Below are positions 33,079 through 41,285 of a stretch of 64,000 nucleotides of DNA, piece after piece. The translations under genes were made by a program, and so were the position numbers. The notes under the pieces are model-generated. The model saw only the letters and a list, made by a program, of their open reading frames with translations. It did no database searches and was not told the origin of the DNA. The stretch's first letter is position 1; the number at the start of each line of letters is the position of its first letter. The DNA is from Eubacterium sp. An11 (GTDB taxonomy: Bacteria; Bacillota; Clostridia; Lachnospirales; Lachnospiraceae), in the NCBI RefSeq assembly GCF_002161065.1, contig NZ_NFLV01000001.1, forward strand, positions 124,001 to 188,000, read 5' to 3'.

Positions 33079-33612
33079 ATGCAGAATATCAGCCATTATT
33101 TGTCTCCGCTGGGAAAAATTCTGCTGGCGGCTGACGAAGAGGGAATCACTGGCCTCTGGTTTGAAAATCAAAAATATTACGCGTACCGGCTGGATCAAGA
33201 ACACAGGGAACAGGAGACGCCGATTCTCATTCAGGCAAAGCAGTGGCTCTCTGTTTATTTTTCCGGCAGGGAGCCGGACTTTATGCCTCCGCTGCACCCT
33301 GTGGGGACAGATTTTCAGATGACGGTGTGGAATATTTTAAGGGAAATTCCGTATGGGAAAACCATGACTTATGGAGAGATTGCCAGAAAGGTGGCGGAAA
33401 GACGGGGACTTTCACATATGTCCGCCCAGGCGGTGGGCGGTGCGGTCAGTCACAATCCAATCTCAGTTCTGATACCCTGCCACCGGGTGGTGGGAAGTAA
33501 TGGAAATCTGACCGGTTATGCCGGAGGAATCGAAAAGAAAAAAAGACTGTTGTCTCTGGAAAATGTATCGCTGGAACATTTCTTTGTACCGGGGGAAGGG
33601 ACGGCGCTGTAA
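33079..33612 (+). CDS. ogt: methylated-DNA-protein-cysteine methyltransferase
   Basis: 177 residues. It removes alkyl groups from O6-alkylguanine onto its own cysteine, here in the PCHRVVGSNG motif. FQMTVWNILREIPYGKTMTYGEIA is the recognition HTH, and LTGYAGGIEKKKRLL completes the C-terminal domain. GAGGAGGG lies just upstream. The last codons form one arm of a terminator. Confidence 0.95.
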   Translation: MQNISHYLSPLGKILLAADEEGITGLWFENQKYYAYRLDQEHREQETPILIQAKQWLSVYFSGREPDFMPPLHPVGTDFQMTVWNILREIPYGKTMTYGEIARKVAERRGLSHMSAQAVGGAVSHNPISVLIPCHRVVGSNGNLTGYAGGIEKKKRLLSLENVSLEHFFVPGEGTAL

Positions 33613-33636
33613 AAAGGCGGCCGTCCCTTCCCCCGG
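33589..33636. terminator. bidirectional terminator overlapping ogt end
   Basis: CCGGGGGAAGGGACGG (33589-33604) and its exact complement (33621-33636) form a perfect 16-bp stem, with TTTT on the plus side. The left arm is inside ogt coding sequence; the right arm ends two bases from the etfA stop. Confidence 0.85.
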
Positions 33637-33638
33637 TT

Positions 33639-34715
33639 TTACAGTTTTTCTAAAAGACAGCGGATGATGTTTTCTGCATCTCCTACGATTCCATAATCAC
33701 TGTACTGAAAAACAGGGGCGTCGGCGCGGTTATTGACGGCGATGAGGCGGTCGGCCTTTACACCGGTCATATGCTGCACGGCACCTGAAATTCCAAAGGC
33801 GAGATAGAGTTTGGGATGAACCGTAATACCGGACTGTCCGATCTGGTGGGATTTTTCCTGCCAGCCTGCGTCCGCGCAGGGACGGCTGCAGCCGGAAACG
33901 CCGTGGAGCTTTTCGCATAACTTCTGCAGAAGAGCCGCCCCTTCTTTGCCGGGAAGTCCCCGACCCTGAGCGAGAATGATTTTGGCTTCTGAGATGGGAA
34001 CAGAAAAAGAACGCTTGTGGCGATGCACCAGAGTGACAGAGTCTCTTCCGGAGCTGTCGTTTCCACAGCGAGGTTCCATTGGGACGGACAGTTCCCGGAA
34101 AAGAGGTTCCGGCAGAGAAAATGGTCCGGAAATTGCCGACGGAGAAACGTTGTCGGTGCCGGTCAGACAGGCATTGGGAGAAAAGCTGTCGGTCAGACAG
34201 GTATCAGGAGAAGAACTGCCGGCCAGGCAAGTATCGGGCGAAGAATGGACAGATAAAACACCCTGCCGGACAGATACGAGGATGGGCCGTGGTTTCTCCC
34301 TGTTTTTGATGCTGGCAGAAGTATAATCTGCCAGATGCCTGCCGTCCGGAGAAGATTTTGTGATAAGGAATCTGTCTGTGTCGGAATCATAGCGGAGTGC
34401 AGAGGCGTCCATAATGATTTCTGCGTCCAGGGAAGCAGACAAGGAAGAGCCAAGAATCCGTCCAAAGGTAGTGGAACCAAGAAGAATCAGAGGGGGCTGT
34501 TCTTCTTCAAGAATGGGGAGAAGAATTTTTGCTGCAGAAAAAGGGGCAGCGTCGCTGCAAATCAGCACGGAAACAGATTGACCGGACCGGGCCGCGAGAA
34601 TCTGTCCGGCTTTTATCAGTTCTTTTGTGACAGGGTGGAGCTGTTCGCTCTGTTTTTCTCCGATAATGACGATTCCCTGGCGAGAATCCCGTTCGGTCTG
34701 ATTATTTTTCTTCAT
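33639..34715 (-). CDS. etfA: electron transfer flavoprotein alpha subunit
   Basis: 358 residues. The C-terminal FAD domain is clear: DAGW...QIGQSGITVHPKLYLAFGISGAVQHMTGVKADRLIAVNNRADAPVFQYSDYGIVGD. The N-terminal domain follows the alpha-subunit pattern. Between them, around residues 157-190, is an insert made of three 10-residue repeats (SSPDTCLAG-like) not expected in the family. With EtfB it shuttles electrons to or from the acyl-CoA dehydrogenase. It lies 98 bp behind etfB on the same strand. Confidence 0.92.
   Translation of the reverse strand: MKKNNQTERDSRQGIVIIGEKQSEQLHPVTKELIKAGQILAARSGQSVSVLICSDAAPFSAAKILLPILEEEQPPLILLGSTTFGRILGSSLSASLDAEIIMDASALRYDSDTDRFLITKSSPDGRHLADYTSASIKNREKPRPILVSVRQGVLSVHSSPDTCLAGSSSPDTCLTDSFSPNACLTGTDNVSPSAISGPFSLPEPLFRELSVPMEPRCGNDSSGRDSVTLVHRHKRSFSVPISEAKIILAQGRGLPGKEGAALLQKLCEKLHGVSGCSRPCADAGWQEKSHQIGQSGITVHPKLYLAFGISGAVQHMTGVKADRLIAVNNRADAPVFQYSDYGIVGDAENIIRCLLEKL
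34158..34247 (-). repeat. 3 x 30-bp in-frame minisatellite in etfA
   Basis: Units begin at 34158, 34188 and 34218, each like GTCGGTCAGACAGGTATCAG followed by a purine-rich part. They encode repeats of the SPDTCL(A/T)(G/D)S type on the minus strand. Confidence 0.85.
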
Positions 34716-34813
34716 GATAATATCGACTCCTTTTATATGGGGAATGGTTGTTGTGTCTGGATGACAGAGTATTTTTTCTGGTTCTTATCCGGGAATGAAT
34801 GGCTCCCCTTTTG

Positions 34814-35581
34814 TCAGAGGCAGCAGCCCATGGAGCGCAGAAGAGCCAGCAGCTGTTCCGCTTTTTCCTGGTCATTGGAGCCGGACAGAAAAATGGTGTC
34901 TGTATTGGATTCTGGCTCCGGGGAATATTCCTGAAGCAGCGTCAGAGTGCCGGTGGCTTTCGTCTGCCCGGATAGATACCGGGTGTTGCATCGTCCGCCG
35001 TAGGCTTTTCTGATATCGGCCATGCGCGGATAGCGGGGCGGCACGTTATCGTTATGAGCAACAACAACAGCCGGAAGGGAGACATTTACCGTATAAGAGA
35101 AATGATCATCGATACAGACTGCTTCCAGCTTCTGGTCAGAAATCCGGGAGATATCCCGGGTATAGGGCAGCAGCGGGAGATCCAGATAATGGCTGACGAG
35201 GGAGGCCATGTGGATGCTGTCCCCGTCTACGGCCTGTCTGCCCAATAAGATCAGATCAAAAGCTCCGATCTGCCGGACAGCAGAGGCCAGAGCCTGCGCA
35301 GTGGGAATCAGATTCACGCTGCCTTCACAGGCGGCATCCCGACCGGGTATATTTTTGGGCAGCATGAAGACCTGGTCGGGGGCGTAGGACCAGATTTCTG
35401 ATAAAATATCTTCGCGGTCCATGGAACCGTGGGCGAGGACCGTCACCTGTCCGGAAATCTCATCGCGGAGATGAAGGGCCTCGATCAGTACCTGTTTATC
35501 ACTTTCGCACAAATGTGTGCGTTCTTCCTGGCCGGTCAGAAAGTCCGGAAGGAATTCTTTTAAAATAACGAGAATAGTCAT
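34814..35581 (-). CDS. etfB: electron transfer flavoprotein beta subunit
   Basis: 255 residues. FDLILLGRQAVDGDSIHMASLVSHYLDLPLLPY is the nucleotide-binding signature of EtfB, and the PAVVVAHNDNVPPRYPRMADIRKA stretch is the typical recognition-loop region. Divergence from canonical EtfB (no ADGDTAQVGP) places it in a specialised subgroup. It precedes etfA; its promoter carries a MarR-type operator. Confidence 0.9.
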   Translation of the reverse strand: MTILVILKEFLPDFLTGQEERTHLCESDKQVLIEALHLRDEISGQVTVLAHGSMDREDILSEIWSYAPDQVFMLPKNIPGRDAACEGSVNLIPTAQALASAVRQIGAFDLILLGRQAVDGDSIHMASLVSHYLDLPLLPYTRDISRISDQKLEAVCIDDHFSYTVNVSLPAVVVAHNDNVPPRYPRMADIRKAYGGRCNTRYLSGQTKATGTLTLLQEYSPEPESNTDTIFLSGSNDQEKAEQLLALLRSMGCCL

Positions 35582-35602
35582 AGTTTTTCACCTCTTTTTT
35601 CA

Positions 35603-35636
35603 ATAATAGCACAACAATAATTTGTATGCAAACTAT
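35603..35636 (-). promoter_or_regulatory. etfB promoter with MarR-type operator
   Basis: On the minus strand TTGCAT (35631-35626), a 17-bp spacer and TATTAT (35608-35603). The operator ATAATTTGTATGCAAACTAT (35617-35636) covers the -35 box and matches the acd operator at 17 of 20 positions. Confidence 0.7.
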
Positions 35637-35863
35637 TTATGCGATAAAATAAAATGGGATCACTTCGATCATATTGAAAGAAGAGAGCAGCAATCCAAAA
35701 ATAGTTTGACAGAGAAAACAAAAACAGAAAAAAACAGGAAGAAAAATGCATTTGGCCGTCAAAAACCTTGTAAAGAAAGATTCGCCGGATAAAAACATGG
35801 CAGGAAAAGGTATCAGAAAAAAAGGATTTGTGCTATGATAGGGAACGGTGAAAGGAGAGAAAT

Positions 35864-36367
35864 ATGGACTATGAATTTAAGCCGGGAGAGCTGACAGATC
35901 TCCCGCAGGTATACGATATTATAGATGAAAGAATCCACTGGATGGATCAGGTGGGTATAAAGCAGTGGAACGTGACGGATTACTGGGACTGTTACCCGGA
36001 ATCCTACTATAAAAAAGCGGTCAGCAACGGCAATCTTTATGTTTTAAAACGAAAAGACACAGGACTGGTGGCGAGCGTGGCTGTTCTTTATGAAGAGGAT
36101 GCCCGCTGGCAGGCAAAGCAGGGGCCGGCAGCCTACTATGTCCATCATCTGGCCACAAGACTCGGAGAAAAGGGCGCCGGAAAAGTGATGGTTGACTGCT
36201 GTGAGAAGCTGGCGGCTGCCAGAGGAAAAGAGTATCTGCGGCTGGACTGCGCCATCGATAATCCGAAGATCAACGCCTACTATGACGGGCTGCGCTACGA
36301 CTATGCGGGAACCTGCGTGGACGGGAAATATGAGGGAAATCTTCGTGAGAAGAGAGTGGAGCAGTAA
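35864..36367 (+). CDS. GNAT family N-acetyltransferase
   Basis: 167 residues. The acetyl-CoA-binding region is VHHLATRLGEKGAGKVMVDCCEKLAAARGKEYLRLDCAIDNPKINAYYDGLRYDYAG, the GNAT motif A/B pattern ending in the characteristic N-x-x-x-x-x-Y-Y-x-x-x-G. The substrate is not predictable. GAAAGGAG lies upstream. It is monocistronic and convergent with pyc. Confidence 0.88.
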   Translation: MDYEFKPGELTDLPQVYDIIDERIHWMDQVGIKQWNVTDYWDCYPESYYKKAVSNGNLYVLKRKDTGLVASVAVLYEEDARWQAKQGPAAYYVHHLATRLGEKGAGKVMVDCCEKLAAARGKEYLRLDCAIDNPKINAYYDGLRYDYAGTCVDGKYEGNLREKRVEQ

Positions 36368-36390
36368 GAAGTGGTGTAACTTAAAATACC

Positions 36391-36557
36391 ATGTCCCGGG
36401 CAGACCAACAACTTTCAGCTGGGGATTGTCACCCGCTGCTGAAAGCTGCGCCTCTGGCGGATCGCAGAGGCGCACAGAGGAAAACTCTTTCGGAGCGCGC
36501 ACTTTGCGGCAGATACGCCGGAGGCGCGCTTGAATTATAGTGGTCTGCCCGGGGCAT
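36391..36557. ncRNA. cloverleaf-shaped intergenic element
   Basis: The outer helix ATGTCCCGGGCAGACCA (36391-36407)/TGGTCTGCCCGGGGCAT (36541-36557) has 17 pairs including one G-U. It encloses arm 1 CTTTCAGC/GCTGAAAG (36412-36445), arm 2 TGCGCCTCTG/CAGAGGCGCA (36447-36474) and arm 3 AGCGCGC/GCGCGCT (36494-36540) with an inner CGGC/GCCG. No T-run follows on either strand, so it is not a standard terminator. Whether it is transcribed is unknown. Confidence 0.5.
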
Positions 36558-36650
36558 TTGTCATGTGCGTCTGCGGTTGGCGCGGGAATTCTGCCTGGCA
36601 GAACTCTTTATTTAGGGGGCAAGTCCCGGATCCATCCGGCAGCGGGAAGA

Positions 36651-39600
36651 TTATTCCCGCTCTTCTCCGGCATCCAGCGGAAGGAAGCTGATGAGCAGAT
36701 CTTCGGAATTGACCTGTTCGCCGATGGAGACGTAGATCTTGTCGACGATGGCGTCCATGGTCGCCACCACGGTGGTCTCCATTTTCATGGCCTCGACGGT
36801 CATGAGAGGGGTATTCTCGGAGACGCGGTCGCCTTCTTTCACGAGAATCTTGTCCACGGTGCCCGGGATGGAAGAACCAAGGTGAAGAGGATTGTTTTTG
36901 TCAGCCTTCAGTTTACGGTCGGCTTTGACTTCTTCGTTGTGGTCCACGATCTTGACTTCACGCATGGAGCCGTTGACTTCGAAGGTCAGGGTGCGGACGC
37001 CCTGCTCGTCCGGATCGGACATGTCGATGAATTTGAGCAGGAGTTCTTTTCCCTCACCGATTTTCAGGGTGGTTTCTTCGCCTTTGGCAAGGCCGTAGAA
37101 ATATACATGACTTTCCAGGCGGGAAACGTCGTTGTACGCCTCAAAGTGTTCGCAGTAGTCCTCATATACTTTCGGATAGAGGGCATAGCTGATGGCCTTC
37201 TGTTCCATTTCATAGTCTGTGAAAGCGGACATATCAAACTTTTCTTTCAGGTGTTCTTTGATGGCTTCAAAATCCACCGGTGGAAGAAGAGTACCAGGGC
37301 GGACGGTGATCGGCTCCTGTCCTTTTAAGACAATGGACTGGAGTTCTTTTGGAAAACCGCCGTCCGGCTGCCCCATCATGCCTTTAAAATAATCCACAAC
37401 GGAATCCGGATAGGAGAGATTCTTTCCCTTTTCCAGAATATTGTCTTTGTTGAGACCATTTTTCAGCATGAAGATGGCAAAGTCGCCGACCGCTTTGGAA
37501 GACGGTGTCACTTTGACAATGTTGCCAAGGAGGTCATTGGCTTCTTTGTAAAGCTGCTTGATTTCCTCGAAGCTGTCGGCGGCGCCCATCTCCGTAACCT
37601 GCGCCAGCAGGTTGGAATACTGGCCGCCCGGAATTTCGTATTTGTATATTTCTGTGTTCGGTGCGTCCATCTCGCTCTCAAAAGTTTTGTAGAGCTTGCG
37701 AATGCGGCCGTAATAACGGCTTAATTCGTTCAATTCATCAAAGTCAAGGCCGGTATCCCTTTCCCGTCCCCGGAGGGCTTCCACCACAGCGTTCATAGAA
37801 GGCTGGCTGGTTAAGGAACTCATGGATTCAATGGCAAGGTCGGCAATATCCACGCCCGCCTCAGCAGCCATCAGTACGGTGCTGACGCCATTTCCGGTGG
37901 AATCATGGGTGTGGATGTTGACCGGAATGTGCAGTTCGGATTTCAATGTGGAAAAGAGTTCCTTTGCCGCGTATGGTTTCAAAAGTCCGGCCATGTCCTT
38001 GATGGTAAAGATATGACAGCCCAGCGCCTCCAGCTCTTTTGCCTTATCCACATAATAATCCAAAGTATATTTGGTCTCGGAAGGACTGGACATATCACCG
38101 GTGTAACAGATGGCGCCCTCGACGATTTTGCCGGTTTTCAGCGCCTCTTCGATCGGCATTTTCATATTTTCCACCCAGTTTAAGCTGTCGAAAATACGGA
38201 AAACATCAATGCCTTTTTCCGCGGAAATGCGGATAAATTCCCTGACCACATTGTCCGGGTAGTTGCTGTAGCCCACCGCGTTGGACGCCCGGAGGAGCAT
38301 CTGGATCAGCGTGTTTGGCATCCGCTCGCGCAGAAGCTCCAGCCTTCTCCATGGAGATTCTTTTAGGAAGCGATAAGCGGTGTCGTAGGTGGCCCCGCCC
38401 CAGGCTTCCACGGAAAATGCATTGGCAAGAAATGCGTTGGCGGCTCTGGAAGCGCCGGCCAGGTCTTTGGTCCGCATCCTGGTGGCCATCAGCGACTGCT
38501 GAGCGTCCCGCATGGTTGTATCAGTGATATATAATTTTTTCTCTTTTAAAATCTTCTGGGTAAAGTCTCTGGCACCCAGTTTTAAAAATTCATCCCTGGC
38601 GCCGTACACTGGTTTCGATGCGTCGTATTTCGGCAGGATCCGATTCTCAAAAAACGGCTTTTCCTGCCGGGAAACGTTGACCATCTTGTTGCCCAGGAAC
38701 TCAAGAATCTTTGTGGCCCGGTCCTGGCTGACTCTGAGATCAAACAGTTCCGGCGTATCCTCGATGAAGTTGGTGTAACATTTTCCTTCCTGAAAAACTT
38801 CGTGATTGAGCACGTTGATCAGGAAAGGAATATTGGTCTTTACGCCGCGGATACGGATTTCTTTCAGGGCGCGGATGGATTTTCGGATGGCTCCTTTGAA
38901 CGTTCGGTCATGGGAGATGACCTTAACCAGCAGACTGTCATAATACGGAAGAATCGTCGCGCCTGTGTAGGAGGTGCCGCCGTCCAGACGGACGCCGTAG
39001 CCGGAGCCGGAACGGTAAACGGTTATCTTGCCGGTGTCAGGAAGGAAGTTGTTGGCCGGGTCCTCGGTGGTCACACGGGTCTGGATAGAATAACCGCTGC
39101 AGGTGACAGATTCCTGGGAATCAATACCGATATCCGGGGAATTCAGCGGAAATCCCTCTGCGATCATGATCTGCGCCTGCACGATATCGACGCCGGTCAC
39201 CATTTCCGTCACGGTATGTTCCACCTGGATTCTCGGATTCATTTCAATGAAATATGGATGATTATCCTTATCCACCAGGAACTCCAGTGTGCCGGCGTTG
39301 CGGTAGCCCACTTTTCCGGCAAGACGCACTGCGCTGTCAAAAATGATCCGTCTGGTGCTTTCCGGCACGGTGAAGGCCGGTGCGAATTCCACCACCTTCT
39401 GGTGACGGCGCTGTACGGAACAGTCACGGTCAAAAAGATGCACCACATTTCCATAATTGTCGGCGAGAATCTGTACTTCGATATGCTTCGGCTGTTCCAG
39501 ATACTTCTCCAGGAAGATCTTGTCGTCACCGAAGGCTTTCTTGGATTCCTCCCGGGCTTCCCTGTATTCTTTGATCAACTGCTCTTCATCACGGACAATG

Positions 39601-40130
39601 CGCATACCGCGGCCGCCGCCTCCGTTGGAAGCTTTGAGCATGACCGGATAACCGATTTTGTGGGCCGCTTCCACCACAGCTTTCTCGCTCTTTAAAGCGT
39701 AATCCACGCCCGGGATGATCGGAACGTCGCACTCGATGGCCATCTGCTTGGAAGAGATCTTATCGCCCATACGTTCCATCAGCTCTTTGGACGGGCCGAT
39801 AAACGTAATGCCGTTTTCTTCACAGGCTTCCACAAACTCCGGATTTTCCGACAGGAATCCGTATCCCGGATGGATGGCATCCACATTTTTTGCCTTGGCG
39901 ATCTTGATGATCTGCTTGATATCAAGATATGCGTCGATGGGCCCCTTTTCCGGGTCCAGCTCATAGGACTCGTCGGCCTTGGTGCGGAAGAGAGCATATT
40001 TATCTTCTTTGGAAAAGATGGCAACGGTGGTGATGCCCAGCTCATTCAACGCGCGGAAAATGCGGATGGCGATCTCACCGCGGTTGGCAACCATGACTTT
40101 TCTGAATTTTCGTATTGAATACTGCGCCAT
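36651..40130 (-). CDS. pyc: pyruvate carboxylase
   Basis: 1159 residues, full length for the single-chain enzyme. In order: biotin carboxylase with ATP-grasp (about 1-460, containing KASNGGGGRGMR and the EMNPRIQVEHTVTE active site), the carboxyltransferase TIM barrel (about 540-830, DTTMRDAQQSL and HTHDSTG metal/substrate motifs), the PYC tetramerisation domain, and the C-terminal biotinyl domain with K1116 in EAMKMETT. It makes oxaloacetate from pyruvate and bicarbonate, feeding anaplerosis and gluconeogenesis. The start has AAAGGAG. Confidence 0.98.
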   Translation of the reverse strand: MAQYSIRKFRKVMVANRGEIAIRIFRALNELGITTVAIFSKEDKYALFRTKADESYELDPEKGPIDAYLDIKQIIKIAKAKNVDAIHPGYGFLSENPEFVEACEENGITFIGPSKELMERMGDKISSKQMAIECDVPIIPGVDYALKSEKAVVEAAHKIGYPVMLKASNGGGGRGMRIVRDEEQLIKEYREAREESKKAFGDDKIFLEKYLEQPKHIEVQILADNYGNVVHLFDRDCSVQRRHQKVVEFAPAFTVPESTRRIIFDSAVRLAGKVGYRNAGTLEFLVDKDNHPYFIEMNPRIQVEHTVTEMVTGVDIVQAQIMIAEGFPLNSPDIGIDSQESVTCSGYSIQTRVTTEDPANNFLPDTGKITVYRSGSGYGVRLDGGTSYTGATILPYYDSLLVKVISHDRTFKGAIRKSIRALKEIRIRGVKTNIPFLINVLNHEVFQEGKCYTNFIEDTPELFDLRVSQDRATKILEFLGNKMVNVSRQEKPFFENRILPKYDASKPVYGARDEFLKLGARDFTQKILKEKKLYITDTTMRDAQQSLMATRMRTKDLAGASRAANAFLANAFSVEAWGGATYDTAYRFLKESPWRRLELLRERMPNTLIQMLLRASNAVGYSNYPDNVVREFIRISAEKGIDVFRIFDSLNWVENMKMPIEEALKTGKIVEGAICYTGDMSSPSETKYTLDYYVDKAKELEALGCHIFTIKDMAGLLKPYAAKELFSTLKSELHIPVNIHTHDSTGNGVSTVLMAAEAGVDIADLAIESMSSLTSQPSMNAVVEALRGRERDTGLDFDELNELSRYYGRIRKLYKTFESEMDAPNTEIYKYEIPGGQYSNLLAQVTEMGAADSFEEIKQLYKEANDLLGNIVKVTPSSKAVGDFAIFMLKNGLNKDNILEKGKNLSYPDSVVDYFKGMMGQPDGGFPKELQSIVLKGQEPITVRPGTLLPPVDFEAIKEHLKEKFDMSAFTDYEMEQKAISYALYPKVYEDYCEHFEAYNDVSRLESHVYFYGLAKGEETTLKIGEGKELLLKFIDMSDPDEQGVRTLTFEVNGSMREVKIVDHNEEVKADRKLKADKNNPLHLGSSIPGTVDKILVKEGDRVSENTPLMTVEAMKMETTVVATMDAIVDKIYVSIGEQVNSEDLLISFLPLDAGEERE

Positions 40131-40743
40131 AACTGTTTCTCCTTTTCTAATGATTTCTGTTGTTTTTTGCTATTTTTCTATTATGATATCTTTTGATTTC
40201 TGTCCTTTTATTATGTGACGTTTTCTGTGCATTTACCGTCCGTTCCGATCATTGAAGAAAATCCTTCGTAAAAATGAGAAGTCACTCACAAGAGACTTCA
40301 TAAATGCAGGAAAATGCTCTGAATCATTCATATTGTAAAGAAAAACCTGCGTAAAACCTGCTAAAAGAAAGTAAATTTCGTATTGTCGTGTTGGGACCAG
40401 TATATATGGCGCACAGAGAAAAAGCAAGTGTAAAACAAAAATATGCAGTATAATTATAAAAGAATATCATTTGAAACATAAAATGAGATAAAATGAAACT
40501 AATAATCAGCGAATAAGATAAAAATGAAGCGTTGAATATAAAATAATTCAAAAAATTACTCCTGTATCCGGAAATATACAGGAAAGTGAAGAAATAAAGA
40601 ATATATAATTCTTAAAGAAATAGCAGGAAATGAAAGAGGGGATGCCGGTGAGAAAAGAAAACTTTGGCACGCCGTCTTTGTTGGTGTATATCTGATTTTC
40701 GGTTTCTTTACCAAAAGCGCCATTATCGATTCATGCAGATGCC
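40131..40743. other. AT-rich stretch without a recognisable gene
   Basis: Contains the pyc upstream region, a small hairpin GAAGTC/GACTTC near 40276-40297, and, from about 40640, degenerate plus-strand sequence leading into an antitoxin fragment. No functional element can be assigned. Confidence 0.4.
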
Positions 40744-40854
40744 ATGACAGAAGAAGAAGTCCATCAAAAATTGGAAAGAGGTTACAATGATATAGCTGCA
40801 GGAAGAGTACAAAATGCAGAGGAAGCGTTTGCAAAATTTAGAGAGAATCATTGA
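40744..40854 (+). pseudogene. type II antitoxin C-terminal remnant
   Basis: MTEEEVHQKLERGYNDIAAG and 16 further residues ending KFRENH resemble the C-terminal half of RelB/DinJ-type or similar small antitoxins (the E-x-x-x-KLE-x-GY-x-DI-x-x-GR pattern). The stop is one base before the next ATG, as in antitoxin-toxin operons. The upstream DNA-binding half is missing or decayed. Confidence 0.5.
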
Positions 40855-40855
40855 T

Positions 40856-40917
40856 ATGAAACAATATATGGTTGAGATTACAAATGAAGCATTGGCTGAT
40901 ATGGATCAATTATATAA
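40856..40917 (+). pseudogene. RelE/ParE-type toxin, 5' fragment
   Basis: MKQYMVEITNEALADMDQLY matches the start of RelE/ParE-superfamily toxins (Y-x-V-x-I-T-x-x-A-x-x-D-M). After about residue 21 the frame runs into sequence that is the antisense of a truncated LRR gene, so the toxin is destroyed. Confidence 0.55.
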
Positions 40918-41216
40918 TCCAAAGTATCCTCCGGAGGATCACATTCAAAGTTGGTCACTTTGTACGTTTTCCCGTTATAAACAATCTGATTATGGACAGT
41001 GACTTCTGAATAATCGGTGCCAGATGGAATGTCTTCTGTTGTTACCATGTCAATGGAAGCCTCTGCCGTTCCATAATCCTCCAGATAATACTTCGCACCG
41101 TCGATCATTACCTCTTTCTGTGCATTTACCTTCAAAGAAAATGACAGGCACAGGCCAAGAAGCACCGCTGCAAAAAATGTGCGGCTGAAAAATGTTGTGA
41201 TTCCTTTTTTGTTCAT
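40878..41216 (-). pseudogene. secreted LRR-type protein, truncated
   Basis: The start MNKKGITTFFSRTFFAAVLL has GGGGAGG eight bases upstream and is a good signal peptide (cleavage near VNAQK). NGKTYKVTNFE is the start of an LRR_5-type repeat, but the frame then runs into the antisense of the toxin fragment and stops (last residues IDPYQPMLHL). About 100 residues remain of what is normally a protein of several hundred. Confidence 0.6.
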
Positions 41217-41285
41217 TGTAATGCCTCCCCTCGTGTACAAAGCGGGCACACCTGGCGTTCGGCCAGATGTACCCGCAACAACTGG

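Noticed and set aside
38802-39695. Plus-strand frame of 297 codons opposite pyc
   Set aside because: Antisense to the biotin carboxylase domain; no promoter, RBS or recognisable domain.
40212-41130. Exact 16-base word TTTCTGTGCATTTACC near 40212 and near 41115
   Set aside because: One chance 16-base match is expected at this window size, and the flanks do not align.
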